From NCBI RefSeq assembly GCF_050250495.1, contig NZ_JBFWOM010000001.1:186001-250000 (forward strand): a stretch of DNA of 64,000 nucleotides, written 5' to 3'. This DNA comes from Immundisolibacter sp050250495 (GTDB taxonomy: Bacteria > Pseudomonadota > Gammaproteobacteria > Immundisolibacterales > Immundisolibacteraceae). Below are positions 24,794 through 33,584 of the stretch, piece by piece (positions within the stretch are counted from its first letter, which is position 1; every line of letters starts with the position of its first letter). Under the pieces are notes generated by a model. The model saw nothing but the letters and a program-made list of their open reading frames with translations. It ran no database searches and was not told the origin of the DNA. The position numbers and the translations under genes were made by a program.

Positions 24794-25920
24794 GCCAGCG
24801 CCACCGGGCGCGGCACGCCGAGCGCGTCGAGGTAGGCGCCGGCCGCCGCGTTCACCGCGTAGGGCGCCGCCGCCGTGCGCAGCGCATCGGCCGGCGGCGG
24901 GGCGGCCAGCGTCGCTGCCATGGCGCTGCCAAGCCGCTCGGCATCGCCCACCGGCACCAGCGCGCCGAGCCGCCCGCCCTGCAGCAGCTCGCGCGGGCCG
25001 CTCGGGCAATCGGTGCTGACCGCCGGCGTGCCGCAGGCCAGCGCCTCGATCAGCGCCACTGGCAGGCCCTCGCAGCGCGAGGCGAGCACGAACAGCGCCG
25101 CGCGCGACAGATGCGGGTACGGATTGGCGACGAAGCCCGGCAGCAGCACGTCGGCTTCGAGGCCAAGCGCGCGCACCAGCGCTTCGAGCGCCGCGCGCTG
25201 GCGGCCTTCGCCGAGGATCACCAGCCGGCACGGCCGGGCGGCGCGCAGGCGCGCGAAGGCGCGGATCAGCGTCGCGAAGTCCTTACGCGCGCACAGCTCG
25301 CCGATGCCAAGCACGGTGGGCGGCGCTGATTCCGGCCAGGTCACGCCCTGCGGCGGCTCCGCGGCGAGCCGCTCGAAACGCCTGCCGAACACCGGGCTTG
25401 GCACCACGGCGATGTGTTGCCGCGCGAGCCCGGCGAAGGCGGCCAAATCGTCCGCCGCGCCCTGCGAGGGCACCAGCACGGCCGCCGCACGCGGGTACAG
25501 ATGGCGCATCGAGGCACGCTGCACGGCGCGCTCCAGCCGGCCGCGGCGGGCGAGGTTCACCGACACGGTAGTGCCGAGGCGCACCGCCACGCGCGTGCGC
25601 CCACCGGCGAGTGCCGCCGCCAGCAGCGCCACGCGGTTGACGCGGTCCTTGTCGGTCAGCAACACCGGCGGGCGCACGGCGTTCAGATACCGCACGAGTG
25701 CCGGCAGCGCCGTGTTCACATGCCGGGCCGGCAGCAGCACCCGCCGCAGACCGGGCGGCAGCGGGTCGATGTGCGGGCCGTGGCTGCGGATGGCGAGCAG
25801 GTCCACGGCAAGGCCCGCCTCGCCCCAGGCCGCGAGCAGGTTGCCCATCACGCGGTCGACGCCGCTGTGGCCGGAGGTGGCGAGCAGCACGGCGACGTCC
25901 GGCCGGCGCCTGGTCGTCAC
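24790..25920 (-). CDS. Glycosyltransferase family 4-type enzyme
   Basis: A 376-residue GT-B enzyme with T-S-G-H-S-G-V-D-R-V at the N terminus and G-I-G-E-L-C-A-R-K-D-F, A-S-R-C-E-G-L-P-V-A-L-I-E-A-L and D-C-P-S-G-P-R-E in the donor-binding half. Its start is a GTG at 25920 overlapping the previous stop by 4 bases, and its own stop overlaps the next gene the same way. This tight coupling indicates one operon for sequential sugar additions, probably to LPS core. Donor and acceptor are unknown. Confidence 0.86.
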   Translation of the reverse strand: MTTRRRPDVAVLLATSGHSGVDRVMGNLLAAWGEAGLAVDLLAIRSHGPHIDPLPPGLRRVLLPARHVNTALPALVRYLNAVRPPVLLTDKDRVNRVALLAAALAGGRTRVAVRLGTTVSVNLARRGRLERAVQRASMRHLYPRAAAVLVPSQGAADDLAAFAGLARQHIAVVPSPVFGRRFERLAAEPPQGVTWPESAPPTVLGIGELCARKDFATLIRAFARLRAARPCRLVILGEGRQRAALEALVRALGLEADVLLPGFVANPYPHLSRAALFVLASRCEGLPVALIEALACGTPAVSTDCPSGPRELLQGGRLGALVPVGDAERLGSAMAATLAAPPPADALRTAAAPYAVNAAAGAYLDALGVPRPVALA

Positions 25921-27044
25921 GGCAGCAGCCCGAGCGCGGCGAGATATGCCCGCGCGGCGGTGTCGACCCGGTAGGGCGCCATCGCCGCGCGCAGTGTTTC
26001 GGCCGGCAACGGCGCATCGAGCGTCACCGCCATCGCCGCGGCGAGTGCCGGCACGTCGCCCACCGGCACCAGCCGGCCCCAGCGGCCGTGGTCCAGGATC
26101 TCCCGCGGACCGTGCGGGCAGTCGGTGCTCACCGCCGGCGTGCCGCAGGCCAGCGCCTCGATCAGCACGTTGGGGCCGCCCTCGTAGCGCGAAGACACGA
26201 CGAACAGCGCCGCCCGCGCCATCCAGGCGGCGGGGTTAGCCGCAAAGCCCGGCAGGGCAACGTCCTGCACCACGCCGAGCTGTTCCGCGAGCGATTGCAG
26301 CGCGCCGCGCTGCGGCCCCTCGCCCAGGATGACCAGCCGCGCCGGGCGCTGCCGGCGCAGCGCGGCGAAGGCGTGAACCAGCGTGCCGAAGTCCTTGACC
26401 CCGGCCAGCCGGCCGGCGGCGAGCACGACGGGCACGTCTGGCAGCGCAAGCCACGGGTGCGGCGCGGGGGCGGCGGCGAGTCGGTCGAGATCGACCGGGA
26501 TGGAGGGGTTTTTCAGCGTCGCGAGGCGTTCGGGCGACACGCGGGCAAGGGTGAGCACATCGGTGGCGACGCCGGACGAGATGGCGATCACCTGGTCCGC
26601 CTGCCGGTAGGTCTGTCGCAATCGGGCGCGGTGCCACAGGCGACTTGGCCAGTGCCGGCGCGCGAGGCCGTCCGACGGCGGGCTGCCGACCCGAAACGCG
26701 ATCCGCACCGGCACCGGCACCGCGGCGCGGCGCCGCGCCGCCAGCGCCTGCCGGTTGGCCCATTCGCGGTTGCCGAGCAGCACCGCGGGGCGCTCGCGCT
26801 CAAGGTAGTCGGCCAGTCGGGCGACGGCGGCGCGGCCTTGATGCGCGCCGAGCGGCACCACGCGCACCCCCGCATCCAGCAGCGCGAGGTCCGCACTGTC
26901 GGCCTGGCTGACGAGCAGGTCGACCGCCACGCCGTGGCAGACGGCGCCGTTGGCAAGGTTGCAGATGACGCGGCCGATGCCGTTCGGGCCACGGTGGGAG
27001 CCGTACAGGGCCAGGCGCGGCGCGCGGTCTCGCGGGTCGGTCAT
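25917..27044 (-). CDS. Glycosyltransferase family 4-type enzyme
   Basis: A GT-B enzyme with H-R-G-P-N-G-I-G-R near the N terminus and A-A-G-R-L-A-G-V-K-D-F, S-S-R-Y-E-G-G-P-N-V-L-I-E-A-L in the donor half. I chose the ATG at 27044 (375 residues) because it begins just before the family core; ATG 27056 and GTG 27086 are in frame and possible, none with a clear ribosome site. It is the first of three paralogous glycosyltransferases on this strand, and its 5' end faces the divergent O-antigen-ligase-like gene. Confidence 0.83.
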   Translation of the reverse strand: MTDPRDRAPRLALYGSHRGPNGIGRVICNLANGAVCHGVAVDLLVSQADSADLALLDAGVRVVPLGAHQGRAAVARLADYLERERPAVLLGNREWANRQALAARRRAAVPVPVRIAFRVGSPPSDGLARRHWPSRLWHRARLRQTYRQADQVIAISSGVATDVLTLARVSPERLATLKNPSIPVDLDRLAAAPAPHPWLALPDVPVVLAAGRLAGVKDFGTLVHAFAALRRQRPARLVILGEGPQRGALQSLAEQLGVVQDVALPGFAANPAAWMARAALFVVSSRYEGGPNVLIEALACGTPAVSTDCPHGPREILDHGRWGRLVPVGDVPALAAAMAVTLDAPLPAETLRAAMAPYRVDTAARAYLAALGLLP

Positions 27045-27157
27045 CCGCACAATCATGACGGCCCGATGGTGACAGTTTGGTTGCACCCCTCACGCTGTCA
27101 CGTGGCTGTCATCGCGGCGTCGCCGTGCTGTCGCACAAGCGACCTAGCCTGCGCGGC

Positions 27158-28426
27158 GTGGATCGTTTCGCTGTCAGTGCCCTGTATCTGTTCGCGCTTG
27201 GCGTGTTCGCGGCACCTGCGCTCGCCAACGTGGGGCTTGGCCTGCTTGTTCTGGGCGCCGCCGCACGCCCCCGTCACACGCTGCTCGCGCTCACCGGCCA
27301 TCCCGCTTGGCCCGCGCTGCTGGCGCTGGCCCTGGTTCTTGCCGTGCAGGCAACGGTGCTGGCGCTATCGACCGGGCTGTCTGAGGCCGATATCGCGGTG
27401 TTGGCGGATCTCGCGAAGCTCATTTTGCTGGTGCCGGTCGGGCTCGCCGTGGCCGGCAAGAGTAGCCGCGCAGGCCGCGCCCTCGCGCTTGCGGGGCTAA
27501 GCCTGCTGCTGTGCATGGCCCTGCACGCCCGCCCAAGCGAACTGTGGCAGGCGCTGTCCGAAGGGCACACGCGGCTCGGTTTCGGCCTGCCGGCGATCGC
27601 CTTCGGCCTTTACGCGGCAACGGCGCTGCTCGGCGTATTGCTGTTGGTGCCGAACTACGCCGCGCGGCTGCCGTCGTTACCAAGACGAGCCTTGCTTGTC
27701 GCCGCCGGGGCGGCACTGGCGCTGATCGGCATCGGTCTCCTCACGTGTCGATCGCGCGGCGCGTGGCTGGCGCTGGCGCTGGCCTTGCCGCCGTGCGCGG
27801 TGTGGGCATGGCGCCGCGGCGGGCTGCCCCGACCGGCGCTGGCGGGTCTCGGCGCGGTGCTGGTGGCCGGGTTGCTGCTGAACGGCGAGGCGCTGGCGCG
27901 GCGTCTGACCGACGACGCCGCGACGTATCGGGCACTTGCCGGGCTCGCGGACGGGCCGGCCACCGGGCCGCGGTCGGAACTCGCCACACTGCCGGCCGAT
28001 TCCATCGGCCTGCGGCTGCGGCTGTCCGGGCTTGCGCTTGAGCGCTGGCGGGAACGGCCGTGGTTCGGCCATGGCCCGGATGCCGGCCGGCAAATCATCG
28101 TGCAGGCCGATGACGCCGAACTCGCCGCCATGGCGCATCTGCACAACACCTACCTCGAACTGCTGGTGCGCTTTGGGGTGGTGGGTCTTGCGGGCTTCGG
28201 CGCGGTGCTGGCCGGTCTTGGCGCCGGGCTGCACCGCGCGGCGCGGGCCGGCACCTTGCCGCCGCAGCTAGGGATGTTTCTCACCGGCACGCTCGCGATC
28301 ACGCTCGTCTGGAGCGCGTTCGATTTCCGGCTGCTGACGCAGGATTTCCGCTTCCACGTCGTGTTGCTCGCCGGCATCGCGTTCGGCCTCGGCCTGCCGC
28401 GGCGGGAGGCGCCGTGCGCATCCTGA
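27158..28426 (+). CDS. O-antigen ligase/polymerase-like membrane protein
   Basis: A polytopic protein of about 422 residues with roughly ten hydrophobic helices and a large periplasmic loop near residues 255-330 containing R-x-R-L-S-G, E-R-W-R-E-R-P-W-F-G-H-G-P-D and H-L-H-N-T-Y-L-E. The last motif group is characteristic of the WaaL/Wzy O-antigen ligase family. The start is uncertain: GTG 27158 begins just before helix 1; GTG 27125 and TTG 27077 are also in frame. Its end overlaps the heptosyltransferase gene by 13 bases. Confidence 0.8.
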   Translation: MDRFAVSALYLFALGVFAAPALANVGLGLLVLGAAARPRHTLLALTGHPAWPALLALALVLAVQATVLALSTGLSEADIAVLADLAKLILLVPVGLAVAGKSSRAGRALALAGLSLLLCMALHARPSELWQALSEGHTRLGFGLPAIAFGLYAATALLGVLLLVPNYAARLPSLPRRALLVAAGAALALIGIGLLTCRSRGAWLALALALPPCAVWAWRRGGLPRPALAGLGAVLVAGLLLNGEALARRLTDDAATYRALAGLADGPATGPRSELATLPADSIGLRLRLSGLALERWRERPWFGHGPDAGRQIIVQADDAELAAMAHLHNTYLELLVRFGVVGLAGFGAVLAGLGAGLHRAARAGTLPPQLGMFLTGTLAITLVWSAFDFRLLTQDFRFHVVLLAGIAFGLGLPRREAPCAS

Positions 28427-29433
28427 TCGTGCGCCTGTCGGCGCTCGGCGATGTGGTGATGGCGGGCGGGCTGCCGGCGGCGCTGCGCGCGCGCCATCCC
28501 GACGCGCACATCGCCTGGCTGGTGCAGGAGGGCTTCGAGGCGCTGCCGGTGGCCAATCCGGCCGTGGACGAGGTGATCGTGTGGCCGCGCCGGCGCTGGC
28601 AGGCGCTGTGGCGGGAGCGCCGCTACGGCGCGCTGTGGCGGGCAGTGCGCGGCTTCGTCAAGGCGCTGCGCGCGCAGCGGTTCGAGCTTGCCATCGACGC
28701 GCAGGGGCTGCTCAAGAGCGCGCTGTGGGTGCGCCTGTCAGGCGCCGCCGAACGACTCGGCGTGGACCCGTCCGAAGGCAGCCATTGGCTGATGACGCGC
28801 GTGCTGCGCACGCCGTCCGACAAGACCTTCGCCGCCGAATACAACCATCTCGCGACGGCGCTCGGCCTGCCGGCACCGCAGCCGCAGTTGCCGCTCATCG
28901 ACGCTGGGCGCCGCGCCGCCCGCGCGCTGCTGACGGATGCCGGCGTGACGGGCGCCTACGCGGCGCTCGCACCGTTCACCACCCGGCCGCAGAAGCACTG
29001 GCCGGAGGCCGCCTGGCAGGCGCTCGCAAAACGGCTGCGGGGCGAGTTCGGCGTGACGCCAGTGCTGCTCGGCGGGCCGACCGACCGGCCGGCTGCCGGA
29101 CGCATCGCCGGCGACGGCGCCGCGGTCGATCTCGCAGGCCGCACCGACATCCCGACCGCCGCCGCGCTGGTGGCCGGCGCCCGCGTCGTGATCGGCGTCG
29201 ACACCGGCCTCACGCACATGGGCGTCGCCGCCGGTGTGCCGACGCTGGCGCTGTTCGGCTCGACCTGTCCCTACCTTGCCGCACCCGGCCGGCCGCTCGC
29301 GGTGCTCTACCGCGGCCTGCCGTGCGCGCCCTGCAAGCGCTCGCCGAGCTGCGCCGGTGCACACCCGTGTCTGGGTGGCATCGGCGTGGACGCGGTGCTG
29401 CGCGCCATCCCGCCCGAGCCCCTTCCCAACTGA
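28414..29433 (+). CDS. waaC: Lipopolysaccharide heptosyltransferase I-like protein (GT9)
   Basis: A 339-residue GT9 enzyme. The N-terminal R-L-S-A-L-G-D-V-V loop, the central A-P-F-T-T-R-P-Q-K-H-W-P donor segment and the G-V-D-T-G-L-T-H-M-G-V-A-A-G-V-P-T motif match ADP-heptose:LPS heptosyltransferases. The arrangement fits WaaC (first heptose onto Kdo) better than WaaF, but this cannot be settled without alignment. A GTG start at 28414 lies within the ligase gene. It supports an LPS inner-core locus. Confidence 0.82.
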   Translation: MRILIVRLSALGDVVMAGGLPAALRARHPDAHIAWLVQEGFEALPVANPAVDEVIVWPRRRWQALWRERRYGALWRAVRGFVKALRAQRFELAIDAQGLLKSALWVRLSGAAERLGVDPSEGSHWLMTRVLRTPSDKTFAAEYNHLATALGLPAPQPQLPLIDAGRRAARALLTDAGVTGAYAALAPFTTRPQKHWPEAAWQALAKRLRGEFGVTPVLLGGPTDRPAAGRIAGDGAAVDLAGRTDIPTAAALVAGARVVIGVDTGLTHMGVAAGVPTLALFGSTCPYLAAPGRPLAVLYRGLPCAPCKRSPSCAGAHPCLGGIGVDAVLRAIPPEPLPN

Positions 29434-29440
29434 AGTCCGC

Positions 29441-30556
29441 ATGAAAATCGTTCACGTCGAAACCGGCTGTCATCTTTACGGCGGCGCGCTGCAGGTGCAG
29501 TACCTGATGCAGGGCCTGGCGGCGCTCGGGCACGACAACGTGCTGCTGTGCGACGCGCGCAGCCCGCTCGCGCAGGCGGCCGCGGGCGTGGCGCGCGTGC
29601 ACGCCTTCGAGGTGAGCGGTGACCTGGATCTGCGCCTTGCCGGGCGGCTGTGGCGATTGCTGCGGCGCGAGCGGCCGGACCTGCTGCACCTGCACAGCCG
29701 GCGCGGCGCGGACGTGATGGGCGGACTCGCCGGCCGGCTGGCGGGCGTGCCGGTGCTGCTGTCGCGGCGCGTCGACAACCGCGAGCCGCGCGCGCTGGTG
29801 TCGCTCAAGTACGCGCTGTTCGATCACGTGATCGCCATCTCGCGCGGCATCGTCGCCGCGCTTGAGATGGATGGCGTGGCGCCCGAGCGCATCAGCTGCG
29901 TGCCGAGCGCCGTGGATACGTCCGTTTATCGGCCGCAGCGCGACCGGATCTGGTTCGCGCACGCGTTCGGCATCGCGCCGGACACGCCGGTGATCGGCAT
30001 GGTGGCGCAGCTCATCCCGCGCAAGGGCCACCGCCACCTGCTGGCGGCGCTGCCGGCGCTGTGGGCGCGGCACCCGGAGGCGCGCGTGCTGCTGCTCGGA
30101 AAGGGGCCACTCGAAGCGGATCTGCAGGCCGACATCGCCGCCCGCGGCTGGCAGCAGCGCGTGCAGCTGCTGGGTTTTCGGGATGACCTGCCGCGCCTGC
30201 TGCCGTGCCTTGACGTGCTCGCCCACCCGGCCGACATGGAAGGCCTCGGCGTATCGCTGCTGCAGGCGGCGGCCTGCGGCGTGCCGATCGTTGCGAGCGC
30301 CGTCGGCGGTATTCCGGAAGTGGTGCGCGACAACGGCTGTCTCGTGCCACCTGGCGACCCGGCCGCGCTGGCAACGGCGCTCACCGGCGTGCTGGACGAT
30401 GCCACAGCCGCCGCGCGCATGGGCGAGCGCGGTCGGTGGTGGGTGGAACAGCAGTTCTCGGTGCCCGCCATGGTGGCCGGCAATCTTGCCGTCTATCGGC
30501 GCCTGCTGGGCGGCCGGGCAGCGTTGCCGCGCCCGGAGCTCGCCACCGCGGACTAG
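29441..30556 (+). CDS. Glycosyltransferase family 4 protein
   Basis: A 371-residue GT-B enzyme. The ATG at 29441 begins M-K-I-V-H-V-E-T-G with Y-G-G-A, and the donor half shows V-A-Q-L-I-P-R-K-G-H, G-K-G-P-L-E and P-A-D-M-E-G-L-G-V-S-L-L-Q-A-A-A-C-G-V-P-I-V. It starts 7 bases after the heptosyltransferase stop, and a second glycosyltransferase follows. It probably adds a core sugar; specificity is unknown. Confidence 0.86.
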   Translation: MKIVHVETGCHLYGGALQVQYLMQGLAALGHDNVLLCDARSPLAQAAAGVARVHAFEVSGDLDLRLAGRLWRLLRRERPDLLHLHSRRGADVMGGLAGRLAGVPVLLSRRVDNREPRALVSLKYALFDHVIAISRGIVAALEMDGVAPERISCVPSAVDTSVYRPQRDRIWFAHAFGIAPDTPVIGMVAQLIPRKGHRHLLAALPALWARHPEARVLLLGKGPLEADLQADIAARGWQQRVQLLGFRDDLPRLLPCLDVLAHPADMEGLGVSLLQAAACGVPIVASAVGGIPEVVRDNGCLVPPGDPAALATALTGVLDDATAAARMGERGRWWVEQQFSVPAMVAGNLAVYRRLLGGRAALPRPELATAD

Positions 30557-30561
30557 CGTCG

Positions 30562-31623
30562 ATGCGCACGCTTCAAGTCATCGCCAGCCGCACGCTCGGC
30601 GGCGCGGAAGGCTTTTTCCGGCGCCTGTGCGTGGGGCTCGGCGAGCGCGGCTGTGAGGTACACGCGGTGCTGCGGCAGGGTGCCGCGCTGTCCCCTGCCC
30701 TGTCGGCCGCCATCCCGCGCAGCGAGCTGCCGCTGCGCACGGTGTGGGATCCCCTGTCGCGGCACGAGCTGCGGCACGAAATCCAGCGCCACCGACCCCA
30801 CCTGGTGCAGACATGGATGAGCCGTGCCACGCGGCTCGCCCGGGTACCGCGCGGCGTGGTGCATGTGGCGCGCCTGGGCGGGTTCTACAAGCCGGCCGGG
30901 TTCGACCACGCCGATGCGCTGGTGGTGAACAGCCGCGCGCTCGCCGACCACCTGCTCGCGGCGGACCTGCCGGCCAAGCGCGTGCACCTGATCGGCAACT
31001 TCGTGGACGCGCCACGCGCCTGTACCGCCGACGAACTCGCCGGCCTGCGCGCCGCCTTGCCGCTGCCGGCGGATGCCTGGCTGCTGCTCGCGGCCGGGCG
31101 CTGCGTGCCGGTCAAGGCCTGGGACGTGTTGCTCGCCGCGCTGTCGCAACTGCCGGCGCAGATTGGCGGGCGGCCGCTCGCGCTGGTTTTGCTCGGCGAC
31201 GGGCCGCTGCGCCCCGCACTGCAGCAGCAGGCGCAGCGGCATGGCCTCGCCGGGCGGGTCCACTTTGCCGGCTGGCAGGACGACCCCGCGCCGTACTACG
31301 CGCTGGCAGACCTGGTGGTATTCCCGTCGCGCCCGGCAGAAGCGCTCGGCAACGTCATCCTCGAAACCTGGGCGCACGGCCGGGCACTTGTGACGACGGC
31401 GAACTGCGGCGCGCGGGAGCTGGTCCGGTCCGGTGAGGATGCGCTGCAGGTTCCCTGCGAGGATGCCGCGGCGCTCGGCCGTGGCATTGCCACCGCGCTG
31501 GGCGATGACGCCTTGCGGGCCGGCCTGGCGCGGGGCGGTCGCCTGCGCGCCGAGCGCGACTTCGACCGTGCCTCGGTGGTGGGCGCGTATCTTGGCCTGT
31601 ACCGCCAGCTGCTGGGGGCGTGA
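30562..31623 (+). CDS. Glycosyltransferase family 4 protein
   Basis: A 353-residue GT-B enzyme. The ATG at 30562 gives the expected start (L-Q-V-I-A-S-R-T-L-G-G-A-E-G-F). The C-terminal half has A-A-G-R-C-V-P-V-K-A-W, L-G-D-G-P-L-R and P-S-R-P-A-E-A-L-G-N-V-I-L-E-T-W, typical of GT4. It resembles WabG/WaaG-like core enzymes in layout. The gap to the previous gene is 5 bases and to the next 4 bases. Confidence 0.85.
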   Translation: MRTLQVIASRTLGGAEGFFRRLCVGLGERGCEVHAVLRQGAALSPALSAAIPRSELPLRTVWDPLSRHELRHEIQRHRPHLVQTWMSRATRLARVPRGVVHVARLGGFYKPAGFDHADALVVNSRALADHLLAADLPAKRVHLIGNFVDAPRACTADELAGLRAALPLPADAWLLLAAGRCVPVKAWDVLLAALSQLPAQIGGRPLALVLLGDGPLRPALQQQAQRHGLAGRVHFAGWQDDPAPYYALADLVVFPSRPAEALGNVILETWAHGRALVTTANCGARELVRSGEDALQVPCEDAAALGRGIATALGDDALRAGLARGGRLRAERDFDRASVVGAYLGLYRQLLGA

Positions 31624-31627
31624 GGCG

Positions 31628-32362
31628 ATGCCCGAACACGGCGTGTCCATCCTCATGTACCACCAGGTCGGCGAGTTCCCGCCCATGGCGGCGCATCGCT
31701 CGACCTACTGCGACCACCGGCGCTTCGCCGCCCAGATGGCCTGGCTGCATCGCCTGCGCTATCGGGTGCTACGGCTCGACGAGGCTCTCGCCGGGCTGCG
31801 TGGCGAACGCCCGCTGCCGCCCCGTGCGGTGGTGCTGACCTTCGACGACGGGTACGAGAATTTTTACGAGTACGCGCTGCCGGTGCTGGCCCGGTTTGGC
31901 TTCTCGGCCGTCGTGTATGCGCTGGCGGACCGCCTGGGGCAGCCGTCCGCCTGGTTTGCCGCCGATGGCCGGTCCACGCCGCCACTGATGAGCGCATCGC
32001 GCCTGCGCGAGTTGCGACAGCTCGGCATCGACATCGGCAGTCACGGCCTGACGCATCAGCGCCTGGCCGAGATCGATCGCGAGACAGCGAGGATTGAGAT
32101 CACCGACAGCAAGGACCGCCTGCAGCAGCTGCTCGGCGAGCCGATCGACCATTTCTGCTACCCGTACGGCAGCCACGACGACGCGGTGGTCGACATGGTG
32201 TCGGCTGCCGGCTATCGCAGCGCCGTGACCTGCGACCGGGCGAGCGCGTTTGCGGATGCGGATCCGCTGCGCCTGCCGCGCAAGGCGATTTCGTTCGGCG
32301 ACAGCCTGGCCGGCTACGCCTGGAAGCTGCACATGAAGACCCGCCCGCGGGTCGATGCCTGA
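31628..32362 (+). CDS. Polysaccharide deacetylase family protein
   Basis: A 244-residue NodB-fold enzyme. The metal motif L-T-F-D-D-G-Y-E-N (catalytic base and metal Asp pair, near residues 69-77) and S-H-G-L-T-H (two His ligands, near 138-143) are both present, followed by F-C-Y-P-Y-G-S-H. There is no signal peptide, so it acts in the cytoplasm, like de-N-acetylases working on lipid-linked or LPS-core sugars. It is the last gene of the plus-strand glycan operon. Confidence 0.87.
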   Translation: MPEHGVSILMYHQVGEFPPMAAHRSTYCDHRRFAAQMAWLHRLRYRVLRLDEALAGLRGERPLPPRAVVLTFDDGYENFYEYALPVLARFGFSAVVYALADRLGQPSAWFAADGRSTPPLMSASRLRELRQLGIDIGSHGLTHQRLAEIDRETARIEITDSKDRLQQLLGEPIDHFCYPYGSHDDAVVDMVSAAGYRSAVTCDRASAFADADPLRLPRKAISFGDSLAGYAWKLHMKTRPRVDA

Positions 32363-32366
32363 CGGC

Positions 32367-32383
32367 GCCGCGCCTGACGCGGC
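32367..32383. terminator. Short hairpin between convergent genes
   Basis: GCCGCG and CGCGGC arms separated by five bases lie just after the deacetylase stop and before the end of the convergent retention-module gene. No T-run follows, so it is a weak terminator candidate. Confidence 0.3.
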
Positions 32384-32394
32384 CGTTCAGCCGA

Positions 32395-32706
32395 TCAGGC
32401 CACGGCCCCGCGGACCGCCCCGTTCGATTCCGCCAACACCCGCTGCACATCGCGAAGACGCGCGCTGCCGCCGTCGCTGCCGTCCTCGCCATCCCACACG
32501 TCACTGTCCAGCACGGCGACCGTGCCCGAGGTCAGCTCCAGCTTGCGACCGTTCAGCAGCCGCACGGTGGCCGCCGCATCGAGGGCGGCGACCAGCATGT
32601 CGTCGGCGTGCACGGCGTCACCGACCCGCAGCTCGCGGGTCTGCCCCTGCTCGGTAACCACGGTGACCCGCCCTGATGCGGCAATGACGGTTCCGACCAT
32701 GTCCAT
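32395..32706 (-). CDS. Stand-alone adhesin retention-module-like protein
   Basis: A 103-residue protein matching the N-terminal retention module of LapA/BapA-type giant adhesins: V-G-T-V-I-A-A-S-G-R-V at the start, L-R-V-G-D-A-V-H-A-D-D-M-L at about 26-38, and R-L-L-N-G-R-K-L-E-L near 49-58. In giant adhesins this module anchors the protein in the outer-membrane pore and is followed by thousands of repeat residues. Here it stops after 103 residues and the next gene is convergent, so it is a remnant of a lost adhesin or a small independent protein. There is no signal peptide, as expected for type I secretion substrates. Confidence 0.7.
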   Translation of the reverse strand: MDMVGTVIAASGRVTVVTEQGQTRELRVGDAVHADDMLVAALDAAATVRLLNGRKLELTSGTVAVLDSDVWDGEDGSDGGSARLRDVQRVLAESNGAVRGAVA

Positions 32707-32805
32707 TCTCGTGTCCTGTTTGATCCCGCCTCGCGGCGTGTTGGCGCGAACTATGGCGTCCGCCGAACGCCTTGCCTACTGGACCATGGTTGGCGGGTAA
32801 ATCGT

Positions 32806-33471
32806 TCAGTGCGACGGCACGCCCACGCGGCGGCTGGTCTGCGTCCGTCCGGTGACGAGCAGCGCCAGCTGCAAGCGATCGGCCACGCCCAGCTTGCCAA
32901 ATACTGACCCCAGATGCGCCTTGACCGTGCGCTCGGTGATACCCAGCCGCTGCGCGATGACCTTGTTGCTGCAACCGCTGCCCACCTGGAGTGCAATCTC
33001 CTGCTCGCGCGGCGTCAGGACATCGAGGTCGACCCCGCACTCCGCGTCGATACGGACGGCAGCGGCATTGCCCACCATCGCCACCAGCCGGTCGATCAGC
33101 CGCCGGCCGATCCATACCTCGCCGAGCTGCACGGTTTCGACCGCCTTGACCAGCAGGCGCGGATCAATGTGGACATTGCAGTAGCCGCGGGCGCCGGCAC
33201 GCAGAACGGCGATGCCCTCGTCGTCGCTGGGCTGGTGGCCCATGGCGATGATGCGCGTGCTCGGGCTGAACGCGATCAGCTCGGCGACGCCGGGCGCGCC
33301 GTTCAGGTCGCGCAGCGCAAGGTCGATCAGCAGCACGGCCGGCTGGCGGCCCGACAGGGTGCCTTCGACCTCGTCCAGCTGGCGCACGCGCCGAATCAGC
33401 GTGCCATGCCCGCCGAGCGCCGCCGCCCAACTATCCAGAAACGACACGTTGTCACTTGCCACCACGACCAT
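32806..33471 (-). CDS. LuxR/NarL-type transcriptional regulator with degenerate receiver
   Basis: A 221-residue protein with a receiver-like N-terminal domain (D50 in L-L-I-D-L-A kept) and a LuxR helix-turn-helix from about 150 (L-T-P-R-E-Q-E-I, then I-T-E-R-T-V-K-A-H-L-G-S-V-F-G-K-L). The switch Thr/Ser is replaced (A-M-G78) and the conserved Lys is replaced near V100, so normal phosphorylation switching is doubtful. No kinase gene is adjacent. It lies 99 bases upstream of the retention-module gene on the same strand and may control it or biofilm genes elsewhere. Confidence 0.82.
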   Translation of the reverse strand: MVVVASDNVSFLDSWAAALGGHGTLIRRVRQLDEVEGTLSGRQPAVLLIDLALRDLNGAPGVAELIAFSPSTRIIAMGHQPSDDEGIAVLRAGARGYCNVHIDPRLLVKAVETVQLGEVWIGRRLIDRLVAMVGNAAAVRIDAECGVDLDVLTPREQEIALQVGSGCSNKVIAQRLGITERTVKAHLGSVFGKLGVADRLQLALLVTGRTQTSRRVGVPSH

Positions 33472-33584
33472 AGGTCCGCCCCGTTCTTGTTTCCCCGCAC
33501 TGCCCCGTGGTGGGGCTCAACCGCATCTATCGGCCGGCGGGAGTAGAACTTGAGTACGGGGGGGCGGCGGTCCGCAGCGACCGC

